Assembly (NCBI RefSeq): GCF_958298935.1
Contig: NC_084925.1
Span: forward strand, 17,853,001 to 17,917,000
DNA length: 64,000 bases
Origin: Phragmites australis
Lineage: Eukaryota; Streptophyta; Magnoliopsida; Poales; Poaceae
Reading direction: 5' to 3'
Shown here: positions 11,346 through 23,032 of the stretch, piece by piece
How positions within the stretch are numbered: position 1 is the stretch's first letter
How the letters are laid out: each line of letters begins with the position of its first letter
Translations under genes and position numbers: made by a program
The notes under the pieces: generated by a model
Databases searched by the model: none
Seen by the model: only the letters and a program-made list of their open reading frames with translations
Told to the model about the DNA's origin: nothing

Positions 11346-12433
11346 GGGGTGTCTAATTCACGTGCGCACATTAGCAGGCCTGCTCGGGTGCGATTTCAGA
11401 CAGCAAAACGACAATCATGCGTGTTAGCAAACCTCTTTCTTCCTCACCTCTAGTGACTCGCCCTCGCCCCGCCCTCCTCAGCTTGCTCGTGCTCCTCCTC
11501 CTCCTCCTTCTCCAGCGTGCTTGCCCCCAAACCGCCCTCCTCCATCGTCTCCAGCGGCTCCTCATCGTTGAATCTGCCATCGCCACCAACCACCATGCTA
11601 GCATGGCACTGTCGGGCAGTTGCCGCCCACCAGCGGTCCTCCACCGCCCGGCCGCCACGCCCTCACTACCCGACCTAAACCGTCTAACGTCAATCGCCCT
11701 CCCCCCTGCCCGCCTCCTCCGCCTCACTAGCCGCCGCCCTGGACCTCCCTGTAGACCCGTCAAGACCCTGAACCCTAACCCTAAACCTAACCTGGACTTC
11801 CCTTGCTGACTATCGGCCGCTGTCCGCGACCGACTTAGACACGGATGAGCGCACCATGACGTCCCGGGTCTCGTGCGTGCTCGTATCAGTCTTTTCATAT
11901 TTTGATAGCTTCGACCCTAGCGAAGAAGGTATGTGCTGGGAGAACAAAAAGATAGGCAGTGGGTTAGACCCAGATGGACGAGGAAACGAGCTTAGGGAGA
12001 AACGGAGGAAGCAAGTTTGGCTTACTTCTCTGGATTTCTTTTATCCTTTTTAAATCCTTTTCTTTTCCTTTCTATTTATCGTTCACTTATACTTTTCCTT
12101 CACTTATTTCTATTATTTATCATTTATGATTTCCCAATTAATCACTTATCATTTATGATTCTATTATTTATTTATTATTTCATTAAACTTTTCATTAATG
12201 CTTATTACTTTCTGTTTATTGTTTCTATTATTTAATTACTTTAGGAACACCAATAAAGCCAACAACGTGAACCCGAAAGAAAACTAAGAGAAAGCCAAGC
12301 ACACTGAGCAAGAACTTATTGGAATTAATTCTAAGACATTTTTTATTTAATTTGTTTGTTTCTCTATTATTTCTTCTTATTAATTAATTCATTCTCAATT
12401 AATTTGGGAATTTGAAAATTGAGTTGTTACACT
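11346..12433 (-). repeat. LTR fragment interrupted by element 2
   Basis: On the minus strand the sequence starts TGTAACAACTCAATTTTC at 12433, a typical grass gypsy LTR start. It continues through an AT-rich stretch into a GC-rich stretch (11400-11880) like that of element 1's LTR. The far end is cut at 11346 where element 2 begins. ORFs of 120-175 codons in the GC-rich part open on both strands and have low-complexity Arg/Leu/Pro composition, so I do not call them genes. Confidence 0.5.
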
Positions 12434-12489
12434 GGCCTCTCACTGTCATTCTTTCCAGAGGTAGTGGACCTGCGAGGGATGTGTGTGGA

Positions 12490-13106
12490 GTGTTAGAACT
12501 ATATTGCAATGTAAAGTAGAGAGACAACGATGATTCGAACAGTTAGTTTTCTCATTGATAGATGTAGCTATTTATACACGGTGAACATTGTGTTTGTGTC
12601 CGTTCGGGATGCATCCCTCCCAAACGGATGTCTATTACCCAATGGGCATAAGCAACTGCAAGGTAGTTGCTTGATGATTAGAGGCGTTGGTCACTTTGAT
12701 TCGTAATACTCCTCCTTGATCAATGTCGTCCCATGTATATATATATATATATATTTTGTGGGAAAAATATGAGAGTGATAGTAGTAATATGGTGAAATGC
12801 CATTAAAACTCCTTTAAAACCTAGTGAAGAAATAAGGAGAAAATGATACCGCATATATTGGTTATAGTCTCATTGTAAACTCATATGAGAAAACCTTTAA
12901 AAGGAAAAATGCATAAGAGAGTTTAGAGAACAATAGGTATGATATATGGATCAATTTGTCTTCGATATCTCCCTTAAAACCCTGGTATGGAAAATAGGAA
13001 ATATAATATATATTCTTATGTAGATATTGTCTCATTAAAACCTTTTATAAGAAACCTCATGAGTAAAACTCATATAGGAAAAAGAGTACAATATGATGTA
13101 TGAACA
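12490..13106 (-). repeat. Ty1/copia LTR (probable, about 617 bp)
   Basis: The plus strand starts TGTTAGAAC and ends ATGAACA, a short terminal inverted repeat. The block is next to a copia RNase H end on the minus strand, so it is read as the 3' LTR. It includes the repeated motif tctcattaaaac/tctcattgtaaac and a (TA)n run at 12736-12754. The exact inner end is uncertain because the purine-rich run CAGGGGGAG lies about 30 bp further in. Confidence 0.5.
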
Positions 13107-13694
13107 GGTTAAAATTCAGGAGGAGACTCCCCCTGATCCTTACAAATCTCAAAGTCATCGCATACCAATACCATGAACATATTGGAATGTCGAAGTTGGT
13201 AAGGACTTTGTGAATAAATTTGCGAGGCTAACACAAGTAGCATTATCTTTATAGGTAATTGGTTGATGATTTAATGGAACCAATATCACATGACCATTTA
13301 TGTGGTTGATTATTCTGTGAAGTCGTACACATATATGTGATGTTTCAGAATGATAGCTGAAAGTAGCCACTGAAATCTGTTTTGATAACTCCTATGAGAA
13401 GGCTATATCACCATTAGGGACTTATATGTTTGCATCTATCCAATTAATTTGATCCACCAATGATATAAAATATGGGAACGTAATTTTCATACATACAATG
13501 GGGTATGTAGCATCGTAATTGATATCGGGTCACTACGTGAACCCTTGTACTACAAGCCTTGCTATTTCACCACCTTATGGAATAAAAATCCAAATCCATT
13601 TTGCTTTCATAGGTAAGACATTGTGTTGTTGAGCGAAACAAATCTCCTTAATTACCACTTTTGGTTTGACCAAATTTGAGTGTTGAAACACTCT
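13107..13694 (-). pseudogene. Ty1/copia pol remnant: RT start joined to RNase H end
   Basis: On the minus strand, sequence near 13560-13520 reads like the start of copia RT (ARLVVQGFT...RPDINYDATYP), then an internal deletion leads to the RNase H end (LANLFTKSLPTSTFQYVHGIGMR at about 13160-13225). About 600 codons of RT/RNase H are missing between them. The family differs from the SIRE-like copies further right. Confidence 0.6.
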
Positions 13695-15326
13695 TGAAAG
13701 AATCAGTGACATCCTAAGAAGGGGCGGTGAATTAGGACAACTAAAACTAATCGGCTCCAAAAACTTCACAAGATAAACCTATATCAATTTCTATCTAAAT
13801 ATGCTCTAGGTTCATCTAGTGTGTCTATTCTACCGTTCAAAAGGTTCACAACCTATAGCTAATCCTAGCAAACTACTCTATAAAGGTAAACATGCAAGGA
13901 TAGATTGCAAGAAGTAAATGAGGAAATGTAAATAAGGTACAAAGAGCAGACTCGGTATTAGGGATTTTTATCCAAAGGTATCGATGGCATAAACACCACC
14001 ACTAGTCCACATCGGAGCAACCAACTATAGCACCCGGATGACATCTGGTCATGGCCCTTGAGCCACCTAGGCCTCAAGTAGGTTGAGCCACCAAGGCAAG
14101 GTCTCACCATAAGCCTCTCTTCCAGTCACTTGTCGCCGTTTTCACTTCAGAGCTTGAGCCACCAAGGTAAGGGTCTCTGCATTCCCGTACAAGACTCTTA
14201 CCACCATTCCACACCAAGTTGGTGTGTCAACCAGCTTGAGGCGCCAAGGCCCAAGCTGCCAACGAGTCACCAAGACTCCAAGGTGCTAACGTACCACTTG
14301 GTACAATGTAGGATCACTCCTTGATCCCCTCTCTAGGTAGAAACACCTAGCAACGACTCTCTCTAGGCCTATTAGCACTAATCACTCCATAATAATGTGC
14401 TGCATTGCCTTGGATGACCACTTTAAGTACTTTGGTCGCTTGGATATCTTCTTGAGTGTCTATGAGCTTCCCCAAACTCTAGCACTCTCAAATGGCCGAG
14501 TGGGGGGTATTTATAGCCTCAACCCCTAGAACTAGCTATTGCTCCAATGGCTCCAACAAACTGTGAACACCAGATGATCTGCTATCAATAGCAGTACCAA
14601 CACCGAACGATCCGGTGTGTACAGTAGTACAAACTAACTGTTGGACTCCACTCAAATCCATTTGTGAACACCGGATATTCCAGTGTAACCTTCAACTCCA
14701 TCACCAGATGATTCGTTATGTAGACTTGAGCCTGATCAAGCCACTTCTTCATTGTTTATTGTCCAGTGTGTGTAATCTTCTAATCACTGGACCATCCGAT
14801 GGGTACAACATCTCACACCTCTGGAAACCTTCTGGAAAATCCTCCAGTGAAGCCTCTAGTGTATTCTTCTCCTCATCACCAGACCATAAAATGAGTTCAA
14901 AGCTCTTTTATACTGAAAAAGTTTCTCCTGAAAAATACTTCGGTGTGCATTTCTCCTTAACACCGAACCATCTGGTGTGTTGAGCTGCAAAACCTCTTTT
15001 GAGACAAAAGGCTCCGGTCTGTATAACCTTCAGAGCATCGAACCATCTGGTGTGGTCTTCACTTTTCTTCTCTGAGATAAACACTTCACTAAGCACTGGA
15101 CCATCTGTTAAGTTCTTCTTTCTAAGCACCGGACCATCCGGTGAGTGCATTTTCTTCTAAACTCGTCCAATTCAACCATTCTTGAGTTCAGCTTTGGTGG
15201 CTTCTTCATGTATTGCATCCATGATACCTACTAAGACATGTACTTGATAAACATGTTAGTCTCATTGACTATGTTATCATTAATCACCAAAATCACATAC
15301 ATGCACTAACAGGGCTATGTTCGCTA
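13695..15326 (-). repeat. 3' LTR of copia derivative A
   Basis: The plus strand starts TGAAAGAATCAGTGACATCC, which aligns base for base with the start of the right LTR at 18713. It ends near ttcgcta at 15326, where copy B ends tcgctaca. It contains the block of gagccaccaaggcaaggtctcacc repeats at about 14090-14300 and six or more CACCGGA/TCCGGTG-type inverted repeats at 14550-15143, the best being 15127-15143. Confidence 0.7.
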
Positions 15327-15374
15327 AAATCTCCTTATTTTTTGTGATTGATGACAATACAACCAAAGCAAGAG

Positions 15375-15528
15375 GCAAATACTTAAAATATACTAATTGA
15401 AAACCAAAAACCAAATGTAAATGGCACAAGATCTTACCTACTTGCTTGGATGCAAATACTTAAAATATACTAATTGAAAACCAAAAACCAAATGTAAATG
15501 GCACAAGATCTTACCTACTTGCTTGGAT
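15375..15528. repeat. Exact 77-bp tandem duplication
   Basis: The unit beginning gcaaatacttaaaatatac and ending cttgcttggat occurs twice head to tail, at 15375-15451 and 15452-15528, with no difference seen by eye. It lies just inside the 3' LTR of derivative A and is absent from copy B. The identity suggests a recent event. Confidence 0.9.
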
Positions 15529-16560
15529 GGGTAGTGAGAACAAACAACAATAGCAATTATAAGAAAAAGACCTCATCTTTGTCATACATTGTTCTTACCT
15601 TTATTTTGTCTCCCTTTTGTTGTGGCCGTCATGGAGACAATTCTCCCCCTATCGTTATTATCTCCCTTGATCGACCCATGCAAGAGCTCCTTCATTTTGG
15701 CCCCCTTTGTCAACCTTAGCATTAGTAGGAATTTTGCTTCCTTGCTTGTTCTTCCCCTAGGCATACCATCTTACTTTGGTCGCTAAAATTCTCCCCCTTT
15801 ATCAACAATCTCAAAAATGCTACAAACACATGTTGACTGCAAGAAAAAAATATTAGAGCAAATAAGGGAGAGCTTCATAAATCATGATTCAATAAGATGA
15901 TACCACTTGTAGGAAAGTATATAGATCACACAATTCATTAAACTCATATAATGTGGTCTAAACACCCCTATGTGTGTGCATATGATTAGACCCACTTATG
16001 ATGAATTACTTGTAGATATGAGGCAATACTTGCACACTAAATAATATATCAAGATAGGAAATTTAAGCCATATTGTGCATGGAGCTAGCTTAAATGTACA
16101 AATGATTTGACAATGATACCAATTAAAGCTTTTGAGCATTGCATACCACCGGAAACTTGTAGATTATTCTACGAGACTATAAAAGATATAACTTGCAACA
16201 CATGTTAGTCTCAAAATCACAACTCAAAGGATATGCTACCCCTAAATATGTGCATACAAGTGTTTAATACTTATGAGAGACATGCACTTGTCATTGATAA
16301 CAATAAAGAATTTATTCTATAGATTGGACTCATGGCACATAAGAAAAGACCTGAAAACAAGTGCCATGAAAAGAACCTACAACTAATAAACCATGTAGGA
16401 TACTCATAGGTAAGAGAGAAACAAAAAGAACCTACCATATGAAAAACCTACACTAGGCATTGCCAAGAAATGAAATATGCACATGCAATCTTAGATATGA
16501 AAAATGTACTAGATGCAAAACAAAATGCATGAACAAAAAAATACCTACCATTACCTCTTA
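15529..16560 (-). other. Noncoding internal region of copia derivative A
   Basis: No significant ORF. Minus-strand purine runs such as GATAAAGGGGGAGAATTTTAG (about 15783-15805) look like the multiple polypurine tracts of SIRE-type elements. The stretch 15830-16480 is clearly alignable to 20560-21180 in copy B (shared blocks include gagagcttcataa, aatgataccaatt and cctacactaggcattgc), so it has been kept although it does not encode protein. Confidence 0.6.
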
Positions 16561-18600
16561 ACCTTTGAATGGAAGATTTGGGTATATGATGATCAAGATC
16601 TTCATCAATACACCCAATCTTGTATAATTGACTTCTTTGTTTGAATCTTCACTTCATCTTATGAGTCAAGTCTCCAAATCCCCCAAGCCGACCCATGGAC
16701 TTCAAGTATTCTTTGGAACCCAAATCGATTGGGGCCCCTTCATGTTGGTTATGACTTCCTTGTGCACCAAAATAGGTTGGTTCCACACCCGCTCCTTTCT
16801 CCCAACCAAGTGTGCAATTATTTTTACATTGTGCTTCTTCTTGAGCTTGTAGTGGATGCTTTTGATATTGATCTTGTAGTTGGGCTTCGTGTAGATGTTG
16901 TAGGTCTTGTTGGAGATATTCATTGCCTTTTTTTCCCCTTGCTCTTCTTCTTGAATTACATAAATTGGAAAGATTTGTGGCCTTCTTTATAACACTTGAA
17001 GCATGTCATGGTGGACCCCTCCGCAAGCTTGTTCACCATATTGTTACGGTTATCTTGAGGAGGTTGGATATAATCCTTTCCCTTTAGTCTTACCCAGTCC
17101 TTCTTGAGCTTCTCCACTTATTGCTTGAACTCATCATTCTCTTATGCAATGAGATCATTACTTTATTCTACAACACATGTCTCATTGCAAAGGGAGTGAG
17201 CTAGATAGATCAATCAAATCATCACAACAAGTGAAAGTATCTACCTTAGGATTAAAATTAAAGAGCGAGGTAGATTGCTTCAAAGAGGCCTTAGGTTGAG
17301 ATTAAATGCCCTCAAGTTTTGCCTTAAAATCTTCATGCTCTTTGTTTAGAAATTCAAATTTACTCAACAATTGTTTATAATTGGAAACAAAAGAAACATA
17401 AATATCATTAAGGGCATTGAATTTCTTTAGTTTTTTAGATTGTTTCTTTAAGTCCCTTTGTTGCTCATTGATCAATTCAAGATGTTCTTCTGAGAGGGTG
17501 AATCCTCATCGGATTTATCATCACTTGCATTGCTTTCCATACCTTTAGCCATAAGACACTTGTGTGATGATGACTTCCATGATGATGACCTTAAGGAAGA
17601 TTTTGTCTTAGAGGAGTGGATGATGAAGCTCTCATCACTTGAGCTTGAATCTTCATCTTCACTCACCCATCTCCCTATACATGCAAATGCTTTGCCTCTT
17701 CCCCTTATCTCTCTCTTGTTCTTGGTCTTCTTCTTCTTGATATAATCAATTGTGTTGACTAAGTTTTTCATGGAGATTGGATGATCAATCTTTGTGTTGA
17801 TCCTCTTGAGGTCATTCTCCAATCTTGAGGTGAGCTTGGTGATCTTGAGATCCATTTCTTCATCACTTGAGGTGCTTTGCTCATCTTCTTCATCGCTCTT
17901 TCATATTCATGACCATCATCTTTGCTTGAGCTTGACTCTTGCTCTTGCCTTATCATCTTCTCTTTCATGTGTGGGCAAGTAGCTTTCTTTCTTGTGAAGA
18001 CAAAGTTCTTGGCATCGGATAAGGATGATCCTTCAACCTTCATGTCTATGGTCATCTCATTGGTGGTGATCTTGCCGAGAACTTAGCTTGGAGTCATCAT
18101 GCTAATATTTTTATCAACTTGTGCTTTGGAAGAAGAGCTTGAAGTATTATTCTTACCACTTGATCGTCTCTAATTGGCAACAAACCTAGCCCATTGATCT
18201 CATTGGCAAGAATATTAAAACATGAGTATATTTCATTATCACTTTCATGGGGAAGTTGTTTAATGCCATTGAGTTGAGAGACTAGCACATGATATTTCTC
18301 ATTGCGCACATCCTTTGTGCCTTCATGTATATCAATGAGACTAATCCAAATATTATGAGCATTGGTGAGAGAATAAACTCGATTAAATGCATCAATGCTA
18401 AGAGATGATAAAAGGATACTCTTCGCTAAAGCATCGAATTTTCTCTACTTGTTTGTGACATATTGTTTCATCCCCTCTTCGGTGACTCTCCAAACATCTA
18501 AACATTTGGCTTGCAAATAATAAGTCATTAGAGTTTTTCAACGGAGGAAATGGGTGCTATCAAAATGTGGAGCACTACGGCATCCGTCCCAACCCCAGAC
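16560..18600 (-). pseudogene. Copia gag, UBN2-type with degenerate zinc knuckle (derivative A)
   Basis: The minus frame shows the gag/UBN2 region (MTYYLQAKCLDVWRVTEEG; LAKSILLSSLSIDAF; NEKYHVLVSQLNGIKQLP), then an acidic and serine-rich linker (WVSEDEDSSSSDES), a coiled region, and a knuckle CFKCYKEGHKSFQF at about 16970-17003. In the knuckle the last cysteine position is phenylalanine. The frame ends with GPQSIWVPKNT, which in complete SIRE elements lies just before the protease. Stops and shifts break it into pieces (18097-18309, 17768-18055, 17472-17855). Confidence 0.7.
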
Positions 18601-18693
18601 GTCACAACTCACTAGGCGGTGAAGCCTGACCGATCAAAATGAAAACACGGCTCAAATGCCACTTGAATTGGCATACCCTTGTGAAAGGTGTGA

Positions 18694-18712
18694 GCCCAGC
18701 TCTGGTACCCAT
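18694..18712 (-). other. Primer-binding site of copia derivative A
   Basis: The minus strand reads TGGGTACCAGAGCTGGG immediately after the LTR end, close to the initiator-Met type TGGTATCAGAGC. It shows that the LTR starting at 18713 is the 5' LTR of a minus-strand element. Confidence 0.6.
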
Positions 18713-19248
18713 TGAAATGATCGATGACGTCCTAAGAAGGGGGTGAATGAGGATAACTAAAACTAATCGGATCCAAAAATTTCAGAAGATAAACCCATAT
18801 CAATTTATATCTAAATGTGTTCTAGGTTCATGCAGTGTGTCTACTCTACCGTTTAAAAGGTTTGTAACCTATAGCCAATCCTAGCAAACTACTCGGTAAA
18901 TATGCAAGGATAGATTGCAAAAAGTAGATGTGGAAATGAAAATAAGATAGAGAGAGCAAACTCGGCACAAGGGATTTTTATCTCATGGTATTGATGGCAT
19001 AAACGTCACCCCTAGTCCACGTTGGAGCAGCCACCTAAGCTATACCTCCCGGACGGCACCCAGTCATGACCCTTGAGTCACCTAGGCCTCAAGTAGGTTG
19101 AGCCGTTAAGCCACCAAGACAAGACCTCACCACAAGCCTGTCTTCCAGTCACTTGCCATCGTATTCAATTGAGAGCTTGAGCCACCAAGGTAACGGTCTC
19201 GCGTCCCCATACAAGAGTCTTGCCACTGCTCCACACCAACTTGGAGGG
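18713..19248 (-). repeat. 5' LTR fragment of copia derivative A
   Basis: It starts TGAAATGATCGATGACGTCC and parallels the left LTR from 13695 for about 535 bp. It stops abruptly at 19248, where TGTCACACCC of a gypsy LTR begins. The missing remainder is not found to the right of that gypsy LTR. Confidence 0.7.
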
Positions 19249-20448
19249 TGTCACACCCAATTTTACAAGGCCAAATCGAATGTAAACTGCATGTATATCA
19301 GGATCAATTTCATCACACATGTAGTAACGTCATCAGTGATAAAAAGTACTATATTGAATAAAAACAACTTTATTGAAATAAATACTAGAGTTTTAAAATA
19401 GCAGTAGAAGAATAAGAGGAAACCCTAACAAAAGCTTCAGGGCACACCACAGGCAATCGACTGGCGGCAACGTGACCTAGGACGCTCTGTCTTCATTATA
19501 GCCTTCAGCTTTCTTGATCTCCATGTAGTCTTCTTCAATTGATCAGCATTTATTATTGGAAATAGCAAGTTTGAGTATATATCGTACTCCGTAAGTGTAG
19601 GAAAGCATCATGGGGCTTAAGTCGAGAAAATGGTTAGACATTGGTTTACTGCATGAAGCAACCTTAACCTATAGCTCAAAGAAACATGCATCCTATTTAC
19701 TGGGTATGAAGACACAACTTAAACAAGAGGAACAGTTCATCAGATTCCATCCGACTACCAAACTCACCAGATATTTCATATCTGGCTACCAACTCATCGA
19801 GTTTACCACCACCCGACTACCAAAACCAACCATCTAAGATTCCAACAAATCAAGGAGTCCAAGTCACTCTTGACCGTGAGCACGGCTGATCGATCAGTTT
19901 TGTACTCTACAGAGTTTGCACACTTTACCCACGAGTTATGATTTCATCACCTGCATTACCAGGTGACATTTTCCATGTTGCTGTGCTAATCAAGAACTTG
20001 CACATTTCCTATGGTGTGATGCCAAAAGATAATTACAAGGCCTTTACAAAGCTCCCGCCACCCTGCAAGCACCCACTGAGGTTTTATCACTAACAGTGAT
20101 TCTATCACTGCAAAAGACCCTCTTGTGCCACTCAACCATCCAATGGTGCTCACAGAACCAGAGGGTGGCTAATTAATTAGCCAGGACGTACCCATATAGG
20201 CCTCGTGATTGCACTATTTAGCCTGGTTATATGTTCAAGAATCAGTCCTTAGGATCCCACACAAGAACATACACATTCCCACCGTGAAGCATAACATATG
20301 CGCCTTCTTGCACCATGCTCAAACCAACCATCATGTTAGGATCCCTGTACCATATTGCTACAAAGGATTACCACACCCAATTCATGTTGCATAATCATTA
20401 GTCAAGTTTAACTTATAACCCACACATGACAGCGACTAGAATATCTAC
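19249..20448 (-). repeat. Gypsy LTR of element 1's family, first part
   Basis: The plus strand starts TGTCACACCCAATTTTAC and then shares blocks with the LTR at 3192 (aatgtaaactgcatgtatatcaggatcaa; the cttcatcag block; the cagctgatc/cagttt-tactctacagag block). It is interrupted at 20448 by copia derivative B and resumes at 24594. Confidence 0.7.
20444..20448. other. Target-site duplication, left copy (copia B)
   Basis: TCTAC stands immediately left of the TGTAGGG start of derivative B and recurs at 24589-24593 immediately right of its ...GCTACA end. A 5-bp duplication is the copia norm, so this defines both outer ends of the insertion. Confidence 0.85.
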
Positions 20449-20507
20449 TGTAGGGAATCAAGGACTTCCTAAGAGGGGGTGTATTAGGATACTTAAAAAC
20501 TATCCCC
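20449..20507 (-). repeat. Truncated 3' LTR of copia derivative B
   Basis: Only the outer end is left, starting TGTAGGGAATCAAGGACTTCC and matching the start of the 5' LTR at 23033. After about aaaaactat the sequence changes to the purine-tract region (ccccctttgtcaacaatctc, present twice at about 20502-20525 and 20531-20556). Confidence 0.75.
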
Positions 20508-21216
20508 CTTTGTCAACAATCTCAAAAATTATCCCCCGTTGTCAACAATCTCAAAAAGGCTACAGACTCATGTTGAGCTCAAGGGAAAAAGATTAGAGCA
20601 TTTTGGGAGAGAGCTTCATAAGCTATGATCCATGAGGTATTGATACCAATTACAAAAGACAAACAAGGATCACAAATTATGAAACTCACATGATATAATC
20701 TAAACTCCCCCTATATGTGTGCATTCATATGATGAGAGTAAAACATATGCACAACTAGACAATATGATAAGATAAGAAGTTTAAGACATATCATGCATGG
20801 AGGTATCTTAAATGTAGAAAATAAATTGGCAATGATACCAATTGAATCTTTTAAGCATTGCATACCTCCAGGGACTTGTTGATCACTTCATGAGACTACA
20901 AAAGATATCATTTGAAACAAATGTTAGTCTCAAAATCACACCCCATAAGATATACTCCCCACAAAAGTTTTCATACAAGTGTTAAATACTTGTAAGAGAT
21001 ATGCACTTTTTATTGATAACAATGGGGAATTTATCATATAGATTGGTTCATGACACATAAGGAATACTAATTAAAGAGCTAGTGATTACCAATTGAAGGA
21101 CTAGTACCATGAAAGAAACCTACAATTAATAAACCATGTAGGCTGCTCATGGATAAGAACAAAATACAAGCAACCTACCATATGAAAACCTACACTAGGC
21201 ATTGCAACAAATTGAA
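20508..21216 (-). other. Noncoding internal region of copia derivative B
   Basis: It is alignable with 15790-16520 of derivative A and has no ORF of note. It contains two tandem copies of a purine-tract unit at its left end. A deletion relative to A removed the sequence between this tract and the LTR. Confidence 0.6.
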
Positions 21217-22960
21217 TTAAGCATATGCAATCCTAGGCAAGGCAGAGATACCAATTGAAAATATTTTATGTCTAGTACCTTTCACCTTTGGATGGGGATT
21301 TGGGTATATGATGATCATGATCTTAATCAATGTGCTCAATCTTGTACACTTGGCTTTTTGCTTTAATTTCCACTTAATCTTGTGTGCCAAGTCTCTAAAT
21401 CCCCGAAGATTTGTGGATTTTAAGTCTTCTTTGGAACCCAAACCGATTGGGGCCTTTTCATGTTGGTGATGACTTCCTTGAACACCCAAATAGGTTGGTT
21501 TCACCCCCGATCTTTTCTCCCAACTATGTGTGCAACCACTTTACTATTATTTTTCTTCTTGAGCTTGTAGTGATTGCTCTTGATCTTGTTCTTGTAGTCG
21601 GATTTGGTATAGATGTTGGAGGTCTTTTTGGAGAGGTTGATCATCATCTTATTCTCCTTGGTCTCCTTCTTGACTTGCTTGCATTAGAATGACTTGTGGC
21701 CTTCTTGATGGCACTTGAAGCATCTTACGGTTGACCCCTCCATAAACTTTTTTTCCATAGTGGCATGGTTATCTTGAGGAGGTTGGACATGGTTCTTGCC
21801 CTTTAGTCTTGCCAAGTCCTTCTTGAGCTTCTCCACTTCTTGTTTAAGCTCACCATTTTCTTGTGCAATGACTTCATTAGATGATTCTACAATAACATTC
21901 TCAATGCACTTCTCATTGCAAAGGGATGGGTTAGATAAATCAAATAAATCATCACAAGAAGTGGAAGAATCTACCTTATGTTTGAAATTAAATAGAAAGG
22001 TAGATTGCTTCAAAAGGACCTTAGTTTGAGATTCAATGCACTCAAATTTAGCCTTAAGCTCTTCATGCTCCTTATTTAGCAAATTGAATTTGCACAATAA
22101 TTGTTCATAATTAGAAACAAAGGTAGAATGAATGTCATTAAGTGCATTGAATTTGTTAAGCCCTTTTGATTGTTTCTTAAGGGCCTTTTGTTGCTTATTG
22201 ATCAAATTAAGAAGTTCTTCTTGAGAGGGTGAATCCTCATCGGATTCATCATCACTTACATCACTTTTCATACCTTTGGCCATGAGGCACTTGTAAGAAG
22301 ACTTGCGCGATGACGACTTGTGTGATGACAACCTTGAGGAAGAGCTTCTCTTGGAGGAGTGGATGGTGAATCTTTCATCACTTGAGTTTGACTCTTCATC
22401 TTCACTCACCCATCTTCTCATGCTTGCAAATGCTTTGCTTCTTCCTCTTGTTTTCCTCTTGTACTTGATCTTCTTCTCTTTCTTGATATGATCAATTGTT
22501 TTGACCAAGTTTTTCAATGAGATTAGATGATCAATCTTGGTATTGATCCTCTTGATATTCTTATCCACTTGTAACATGAGCTTGGCCATCTTGGTATCAA
22601 TCTCTTCATCACTTGATGTGCTTTGATCATCCTCTTCATTGCTCTCTTCATCTTGATCTTCATCATTTGGGCTAGACTCTTGCTCTTGTCATCTCATCCT
22701 TGCCTTCATGTGTTGACATTGAACTTGCTTGCTTGTGAGAGTAAGGTTCTTGACGTCGGATGAGGAAGAATCTTCCACCCCCATATTCATTGTCATCTCA
22801 TGGGCGGTGATCTTGCCTAAAACTTGGCTTGGAATCGTTCTTTTATCCCCTCTTTGTTGACCCTCCAAACATCTAGACCTTTTGCTTCCAAATAACATGT
22901 CATAAGAATTTTCCAACAAGGAAAGTTAGTGTCATCAAAGTGTGGAGCACTACTAATATC
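21217..22960 (-). pseudogene. Copia gag lacking the UBN2 core (derivative B)
   Basis: A 301-residue minus-strand ORF (22589-21684) covers the linker and C-terminal part of gag: an acidic/serine-rich region, a long predicted coiled coil (QKALKKQSKGLN..., ELKQEVEKLKKDLARLKGK) and the knuckle CFKCHQEGHKSF. The last cysteine lies just past a TAA that replaces a glutamine codon. The N-terminal part at 22960-22840 jumps from VWRVNKEG straight to sequence that in A lies about 400 bp further on, so the UBN2 capsid core is deleted. Downstream at 21500-21217 the WVPK pre-protease block is degenerate. Confidence 0.75.
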
Positions 22961-23017
22961 CATCCCTAACCTCGGACGTCACAACTCTAGGCGGTTAAGC
23001 CCAATTTAAGAGCACAA

Positions 23018-23032
23018 GGCTCTAATACCAAT
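23018..23032 (-). other. Primer-binding site of copia derivative B
   Basis: The minus strand reads TTGGTATTAGAGCC directly after the LTR end ...CCCTACA. This differs by one base from the initiator-Met type TTGGTATCAGAGCC. Confidence 0.8.

Larger units (their letters stand above)
13695..19248 (-). mobile_element. Gag-only SIRE-like Ty1/copia derivative A
   Basis: In minus orientation: 5' LTR fragment (19248-18713), PBS, gag (about 18600-16560), about 1.2 kb of noncoding sequence, 3' LTR (15326-13695). No protease core, integrase, RT or RNase H is present. The same plan and the same noncoding sequence recur in copy B, so the loss of pol predates both insertions. This matches what has been called TR-GAG in plants. 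The 5' LTR is cut at 19248 by a gypsy LTR. Confidence 0.75.

Noticed and set aside
11371..11898. Opposed 130-175 codon ORFs
   Set aside because: GC-rich LTR sequence open in several frames with Arg- and Leu-rich composition and no domain.
13695..15326. CRISPR-like array from the repeated CACCGGA motifs
   Set aside because: Spacing and repeat sequence are irregular, the repeats are palindromes inside LTRs, and the genome is eukaryotic.
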